From assembly GCA_016794075.1 (NCBI GenBank), contig JAEUKU010000318.1, positions 1 to 10,557 on the forward strand: a stretch of DNA of 10,557 nucleotides, read 5' to 3'. Made by a program: the position numbers and the translations under genes. The notes below the pieces were generated by a model. The model was not told the origin of the DNA. It did no database searches and saw only the letters and a list, made by a program, of their open reading frames with translations. Shown here piece after piece: positions 6,323 to 10,557 of the stretch (position 1 is the stretch's first letter; each line of letters begins with the position of its first letter). The DNA is from Rhodospirillaceae bacterium. GTDB lineage: Bacteria; Pseudomonadota; Alphaproteobacteria; Dongiales; Dongiaceae.

Positions 6323-6742
6323 ATGACCCGCACCGCCAGCTGTTCCTGCGGCCGCCTGACGGTGACCATGGCGGGCGATCCGCCCTTCGTCGGCCTCTGC
6401 CATTGCCATGAATGCCAGAAGCAGACCGGCAGCGTGTTCGGCGCCTGGACCTATTGGCCGAAAACCGCCTGCAAGGAGATCCGAGGCGAGGCGAAGCTCT
6501 ATCGCCGGATTGCGGAATCCGGCCGCTGGGTCGACAATTATTTCTGCCCGCATTGCGGCAGCTCGGTCTATTCCTACGCCGAGTTCGCGCCGGACGAGAT
6601 CTGCGTCGCCGCCGGCAATTTCGCCGATCCCACCATCGCCCCGCCAACCATGGCGGTGTGGAGCGAATGCCGGCATCCCTGGGTGCGGCTGCCGGAGGGC
6701 TGCCGGCAGCTCCTGCAGGATACCGGCTCGCCCGAAATCTGA
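6323..6742 (+). CDS. GFA (glutathione-dependent formaldehyde-activating)-family zinc protein
   Basis: This 139-residue protein has the complete Cys pattern of the GFA/CENP-V fold. Cys7 and Cys9 (CSCG) with Cys75 and Cys78 (FCPHCGSS) form the expected structural zinc site. Cys26, Cys28 and Cys31 (CHCHECQ) form the second, catalytic-type site. The founding member, Gfa, was proposed to speed adduct formation between glutathione and formaldehyde. Most family members have no proven substrate, so a named function would be over-reading. Its length is typical of single-domain members. GGAGAG lies upstream of the ATG at 6323 and supports the start. It sits between PhaZ and a second Cys-rich protein, with gaps of 24 and 36 bases, so the three may share a transcript. 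Confidence 0.92.
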   Translation: MTRTASCSCGRLTVTMAGDPPFVGLCHCHECQKQTGSVFGAWTYWPKTACKEIRGEAKLYRRIAESGRWVDNYFCPHCGSSVYSYAEFAPDEICVAAGNFADPTIAPPTMAVWSECRHPWVRLPEGCRQLLQDTGSPEI

Positions 6743-6778
6743 TGCCGACGGACGGCATTGCCGTTAGACTCGAGAGCG

Positions 6779-7219
6779 ATGCCGGATCAGGAAGAACCCT
6801 TCTGGAAGACCAAGAAGCTCGGCCAGATGACCAAGGCCGAGTGGGAGAGCCTGTGCGACGGTTGCGGCAAGTGCTGCCTCAACAAGCTGATCGACGTGGA
6901 CAGCAAGGAGCTGTTCTACACCAACGTCGTCTGCAAGCTGCTCGACACCAAGTCCTGCCAGTGCAAGCACTACGCGACGCGCCACAAATACGTGAAGGAT
7001 TGCGTGCAGCTGACGCCGCGCAACGTGAAGAAGCTGCGCTGGCTGCCGGAGACCTGCGCCTATCGGCTGGTGGCGGAGGGCAGGGATCTGTACGACTGGC
7101 ACTACCTGGTCTGCGGCGACCGCAAGGCGGTGCACAAGGCGGGCGTCTCGGTGCGCGGCCGGGTGGTGTCCGAGGATGACGCCGGCGACCTGCTCGACCA
7201 TATGGTCGACTGGAAGTAG
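6779..7219 (+). CDS. YcgN-family (UPF0260) Cys-cluster protein
   Basis: This 146-residue protein matches the YcgN family across its whole length. It opens with PFWKTKKLGQMTKAEWESLCDGCGKCC, and Cys26, Cys29, Cys32 and Cys33 form the CxxCxxCC cluster shared with the YkgJ group, thought to bind zinc or iron. More conserved Cys follow at 52, 60, 62, 75 and 93 within KSCQCKHY, DCVQL and LPETCAYRL. The biochemical role of the family is unknown; metal binding is inferred from the Cys pattern. The frame could start seven codons earlier at a TTG (6758), but the ATG at 6779 fits the E. coli homologue best. The ribosome site is weak (GAGAG). The neighbour upstream is another zinc-type Cys protein. Confidence 0.93.
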   Translation: MPDQEEPFWKTKKLGQMTKAEWESLCDGCGKCCLNKLIDVDSKELFYTNVVCKLLDTKSCQCKHYATRHKYVKDCVQLTPRNVKKLRWLPETCAYRLVAEGRDLYDWHYLVCGDRKAVHKAGVSVRGRVVSEDDAGDLLDHMVDWK

Positions 7220-7324
7220 GTGATTGGAATCACGCGCAATTTCGCGCGCAAGCCCCGGATAGCGAGATCGGGCGCAAGGACCTAGATATCGGCCATGACA
7301 CTTCGCAAGAGGAAAGCCGAAGCC
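7220..7324 (+). promoter_or_regulatory. Putative Ada-responsive control region with repeated GCGCAA
   Basis: Before the Ada-like gene, GCGCAA occurs three times in 44 bases (7234, 7246, 7272); the first two are 12 bases apart within a direct repeat CGCGCAA. In E. coli the ada operator has an A box AAT and a B box GCAA six bases apart. Here AAT (7228) is five bases before the GCAA at 7236, and AAT (7238) is seven bases before the GCAA at 7248. A possible -10 element, TAGATAT (7283-7289), has no good -35 at 17 bases, as expected of an activator-dependent promoter. A start of transcription near 7296 would favour the ATG at 7325. CGCGC-N6-GCGCG (7233-7248) could also fold into a 5-bp hairpin. Confidence 0.4.
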
Positions 7325-8200
7325 ATGTCCGAGCAGATCGTCAGCGCCGTGCGCGAAGCCGCCGCCTATATCGAACGCCGGTCCGAAGAAGAAGCCGACG
7401 GCCCGGTCAGCCTGAAGGAACTCGGCGACCACACGGGAGTCAGCCCCTGGCACCTGCAGCGCCAGTTCAAGCGCGTGCTGGGGGTGAGCCCGCGGCAATA
7501 CGATGACGCCTTGCGGATGAAGCGCCTGCGCCGTGGCTTGAAGAGCGGCGGCGGCGTCGCCGGCGCCACCTTCGAAGCGGGCTATGGCTCGTCGAGCCGC
7601 GTCTATGAGCGTGCGGCGGCCGCGCTCGGCATGACGCCGGCGAATTACGCGAAGGATGGCGCTGGTCAACACATCCGCTACGGCATCGCCGCCTGCGGCC
7701 TGGGCCAGGTGCTGGTGGCGGCGACCGAGCGCGGCATCTGCCGCGTCGAGCTTGGCGACAGCGAGGCCAAGATGCTGCGCCACCTGCGCGAGGAATTCGC
7801 CGCCGCCGCCATCGAACGCGACGACGAGGCGCTCGAGGCCTTCCTCGCTGAGATCCTGCGCCGGCTGGAAGGCCGCGCGCCGCATCGCGATCTGCCGCTC
7901 GACATCCGCGCCACCGCCTTCCAGCGCCAGGTGTGGGAAGAACTGCGCCGCATCCCCTTGGGCGAGACCCGGTCCTATGCCGAGATCGCCGCCGCCATCG
8001 GCCGCCCGGCCGCCATGCGCGCGGTAGGCAATGCCTGTGCCAACAACCCGGTCGCCATCGCCATCCCCTGTCACCGCGTTTTGCGTAATGACGGAAAACT
8101 CGGTGGCTACGCCTGGGGAAGTGAGCGAAAACAGGCCCTTATCGCGGCCGAGCGGGCGGCCGCGAGCTCAGGCGCGGGGCGCTCTGGAAAAAAGGCGTAA
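7325..8200 (+). CDS. Ada-like protein: AraC-type regulator fused to O6-methylguanine-DNA methyltransferase
   Basis: This 291-residue protein joins two domains of Ada. Residues of about 10-105 form an AraC-type double helix-turn-helix (VSLKELGDHTGVSPWHLQRQFKRVLGVSPRQY, then ATFEAGYGSSSRVYE). Residues of about 115-280 form the suicide methyltransferase, with the acceptor Cys249 in the classic AIPCHRVLRNDGKLGGYAWG. E. coli Ada also has an N-terminal zinc domain whose Cys38 takes a methyl from DNA phosphotriesters and switches the protein into an activator. That domain is absent: there is no Cys before the AraC part. Repair of O6-methylguanine should therefore be intact, while the switch must work differently or not at all. 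The ATG at 7325 follows AGAGGA at a long spacing and lies behind the putative transcription start; the ATG at 7295 is an alternative adding ten residues. Similar two-domain proteins occur in other bacteria. Confidence 0.92.
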   Translation: MSEQIVSAVREAAAYIERRSEEEADGPVSLKELGDHTGVSPWHLQRQFKRVLGVSPRQYDDALRMKRLRRGLKSGGGVAGATFEAGYGSSSRVYERAAAALGMTPANYAKDGAGQHIRYGIAACGLGQVLVAATERGICRVELGDSEAKMLRHLREEFAAAAIERDDEALEAFLAEILRRLEGRAPHRDLPLDIRATAFQRQVWEELRRIPLGETRSYAEIAAAIGRPAAMRAVGNACANNPVAIAIPCHRVLRNDGKLGGYAWGSERKQALIAAERAAASSGAGRSGKKA

Positions 8201-8204
8201 TCGG

Positions 8205-8234
8205 TTGAAAGCAGCGGAGCCGGGGCTCTATGCT
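8205..8234 (+). promoter_or_regulatory. Putative sigma70-type promoter of the YgjP-family gene
   Basis: TTGAAA (8205-8210, five of six matches to TTGACA) and TATGCT (8229-8234, four of six matches with the key T, A and T kept) are 18 bases apart. They begin five bases after the stop of the Ada-like gene. Transcription would start near 8241, giving a leader of about 29 bases to the ATG at 8270. This would free the metallopeptidase gene from the Ada-like gene's control. Confidence 0.42.
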
Positions 8235-8269
8235 GATCGTCGAGAGCGGACGGGTTGCTTGGGACGGTC

Positions 8270-9052
8270 ATGCCGAAAGCCTTGGAAAATCGCGGAAAAT
8301 CGCGGAAGCGCACGCGCCTGAAGGCGGGTGCGAAACGGCGCCGCATGAACGAGGCCGCCGATCTTCAGCTGATGAGTTTCGACGATCGCAAGGTGCCGCT
8401 GGTCTATCAGGAGAACCGGCGCGCACGGCGCATCATCCTGCGTCTCGACTACGGCGCTTCGCGTATCGTGGTGGTGCTGCCAAAACGCACATCGCGTGAC
8501 GAAGGCCGCCGTTTCGCGCTTTCGAACAAGGATTGGATCGAGGAACGCCTCGACCAGTTGCCCGAGACCGTACCGTTCGCCCATGGCAACGTCATCCCAT
8601 TCCTCGGCATCGAGCATCGGATCCGCCACCGCGCCAATGCGCGCGGCGTGGTGTGGTGCGAGGACCAGGAGATCCACGTCGCCGGGCACGAGGACCACGT
8701 CGCGCGCCGCGTCTCGGATTGGCTGAAGCTGGAGGCGCGCCGCGAGATCGAGGCGCGCGCCCGGGCCAAGGCCGAGCAGATCGGCAAGAGCGTCAAGCGC
8801 GTCATCCTGCGCGACACCAAGAGCCGCTGGGGCAGCTGCACGACAGACGGCGTGCTCTCCTTCTCCTGGCGCCTGATCCTCGCGCCGCGCCACGTGATGG
8901 ATTACGTGGTCGCGCACGAGGTCGCCCATCTCAAGGAAATGAATCACGGCCCGCGTTTCTGGAAACTCTGCGGCGAGATCTGCCGCACGGTCGAGGGCGC
9001 GCGCGAGTGGCTGGAGGAAAACGGCACCGATCTCTACCGCTACGGCCGCTGA
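8270..9052 (+). CDS. YgjP/WelP-type (DUF45, M48-like) metallopeptidase
   Basis: This 260-residue protein belongs to the YgjP/DUF45 family of predicted cytoplasmic zinc peptidases. The active site is clear: His216-Glu217-x-x-His220 in AHEVAHLKEMNHGPRFW, with His226 as the likely third ligand. The other family signature, RDTKSRWGSCTTDGVLSFSWRL, is just before it. The N-terminal half has the usual beta-rich segment (ARRIILRLDYGASRIVVVLPK) and a basic helix (ARREIEARARAKAEQIGK). No signal peptide or membrane segment is seen. The start is uncertain. The ATG at 8270 fits the predicted promoter, but a second ATG at 8345 would remove a very basic 25-residue extension that is not typical of the family and contains a tandem DNA repeat. 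Substrates of the family are poorly known. The hairpin about 40 bases beyond the stop probably ends the transcript. Confidence 0.93.
   Translation: MPKALENRGKSRKRTRLKAGAKRRRMNEAADLQLMSFDDRKVPLVYQENRRARRIILRLDYGASRIVVVLPKRTSRDEGRRFALSNKDWIEERLDQLPETVPFAHGNVIPFLGIEHRIRHRANARGVVWCEDQEIHVAGHEDHVARRVSDWLKLEARREIEARARAKAEQIGKSVKRVILRDTKSRWGSCTTDGVLSFSWRLILAPRHVMDYVVAHEVAHLKEMNHGPRFWKLCGEICRTVEGAREWLEENGTDLYRYGR
8284..8303 (+). repeat. Perfect tandem repeat of GGAAAATCGC, two copies
   Basis: Two head-to-tail copies of a 10-base unit lie at 8284-8293 and 8294-8303, and a partial third begins GGAAGCGC. They fall in the basic N-terminal extension of the YgjP-family frame, between its two possible ATG starts. 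A unit that is not a multiple of three would shift the frame if copies were gained or lost. Confidence 0.8.
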
Positions 9053-9326
9053 GCGACCGTAGCGTCTCGTCACTCACCTCTCTCCTCGAGACGGCCTGCG
9101 TCGACTCCCCGTCGGCGCAGGCCGAAGCTTTTCTGGAGCGTCGCGCACGGCCTGGCAAAGCGCATGACCGGTGGGGCCGACAGCGCAGAAAGCTCTGTGC
9201 TGCTGAGGTTTCCGGGCCCTCTGTCATGAAAGTTTCACGCCCCGCGCGGCGTTGCTTAACGCGTGGGCAGGATTTGTTAACTACGGTCGAGCGGCTGAGC
9301 GCAAGTCCCGAAGGCCCGCCGTCCAC
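9053..9326. other. Intergenic region before the histidine kinase gene
   Basis: These 274 bases hold the hairpin described separately and no gene I can support. The second half has two symmetric elements: the palindrome TGAAA-G-TTTCA (9227-9237), and an inverted repeat TTAAC (9256-9260) with GTTAA (9276-9280). Both could be regulator sites for the kinase gene. A promoter-like pair, TTGCTT (9252) and TGTTAA (9275) with a 17-base spacer, matches the consensus poorly. The spacing of the TTAA pair does not fit a CtrA site. Confidence 0.45.
9092..9132 (+). terminator. Strong hairpin, probable intrinsic terminator
   Basis: Bases 9092-9105 and 9111-9124 pair as a 14-bp stem with one T-G wobble and a five-base TCCCC loop. 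The outer arms read CGGCCTGCG and CGCAGGCCG, and the inner arms CGAC and GTCG. A short T run (TTTT, 9129-9132) follows four bases after the stem. The element lies 40 bases beyond the YgjP-family stop and before the kinase gene, which is where a terminator is expected. The T tract is weak, so it could instead be a transcript-stabilising or repeated palindromic element. Confidence 0.6.

Positions 9327-10557
<1,231 letters not shown>

Noticed and set aside
9256..9280. Possible CtrA site from two TTAA elements
   Set aside because: The known alphaproteobacterial CtrA box has seven bases between TTAA halves; here there are 17.

Overview
The window is about 10.5 kb of GC-rich chromosomal DNA. It reads like an alphaproteobacterium, possibly of the Rhodospirillales; that placement is an inference from the base composition and the mix of families (SYLF, SCO1, class-I intracellular PhaZ, GFA, YcgN, YgjP). 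I see no phage, insertion sequence, tRNA, rRNA or CRISPR array. Genes are tightly packed and nearly all on the + strand.

Left edge (1-867): the tail of a SYLF-domain protein, then a complete membrane-anchored SCO1/SenC copper chaperone.

Glycan cassette (858-4943): one glycosyltransferase gene points left and overlaps the end of the SCO1 gene by 10 bases, tail to tail. Across a 148-base divergent control region, four genes point right and touch or overlap each other: a FdtA/WxcM-type cupin, a DegT-type PLP aminotransferase, a PglD/NeuD-type hexapeptide acyltransferase and a second glycosyltransferase. This is the shape of a pathway that turns a nucleotide-linked keto sugar into an N-acylated amino sugar and transfers it to a surface glycan. 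The nucleotidyltransferase and dehydratase that would start such a pathway are not here. By eye, the cupin, the acyltransferase and the second glycosyltransferase each depart from their family at a residue usually tied to catalysis. The cassette sits between housekeeping-type genes, as an accessory insertion would.

Metabolic and repair block (5075-9052): an intracellular polyhydroxybutyrate depolymerase with a Cys nucleophile, a GFA-family zinc protein, a YcgN-family Cys-cluster protein, an Ada-like protein (AraC regulator plus O6-methylguanine methyltransferase, but without the usual N-terminal zinc domain), and a YgjP/DUF45 metallopeptidase. Repeated GCGCAA elements lie in front of the Ada-like gene, and a good sigma70-type promoter lies in front of the YgjP gene. 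A 14-bp-stem hairpin follows the YgjP gene.

Right edge (9327-10557): a histidine kinase that runs off the window. Its N-terminal half looks like the CBS-like pair usually found in GGDEF proteins, fused here to a HisKA/HATPase core.

The best leads for something new are the glycan cassette with its altered active sites, the shortened Ada and its putative operator, and the CBS-like/histidine kinase fusion. All family calls were made by eye; no database search was run.
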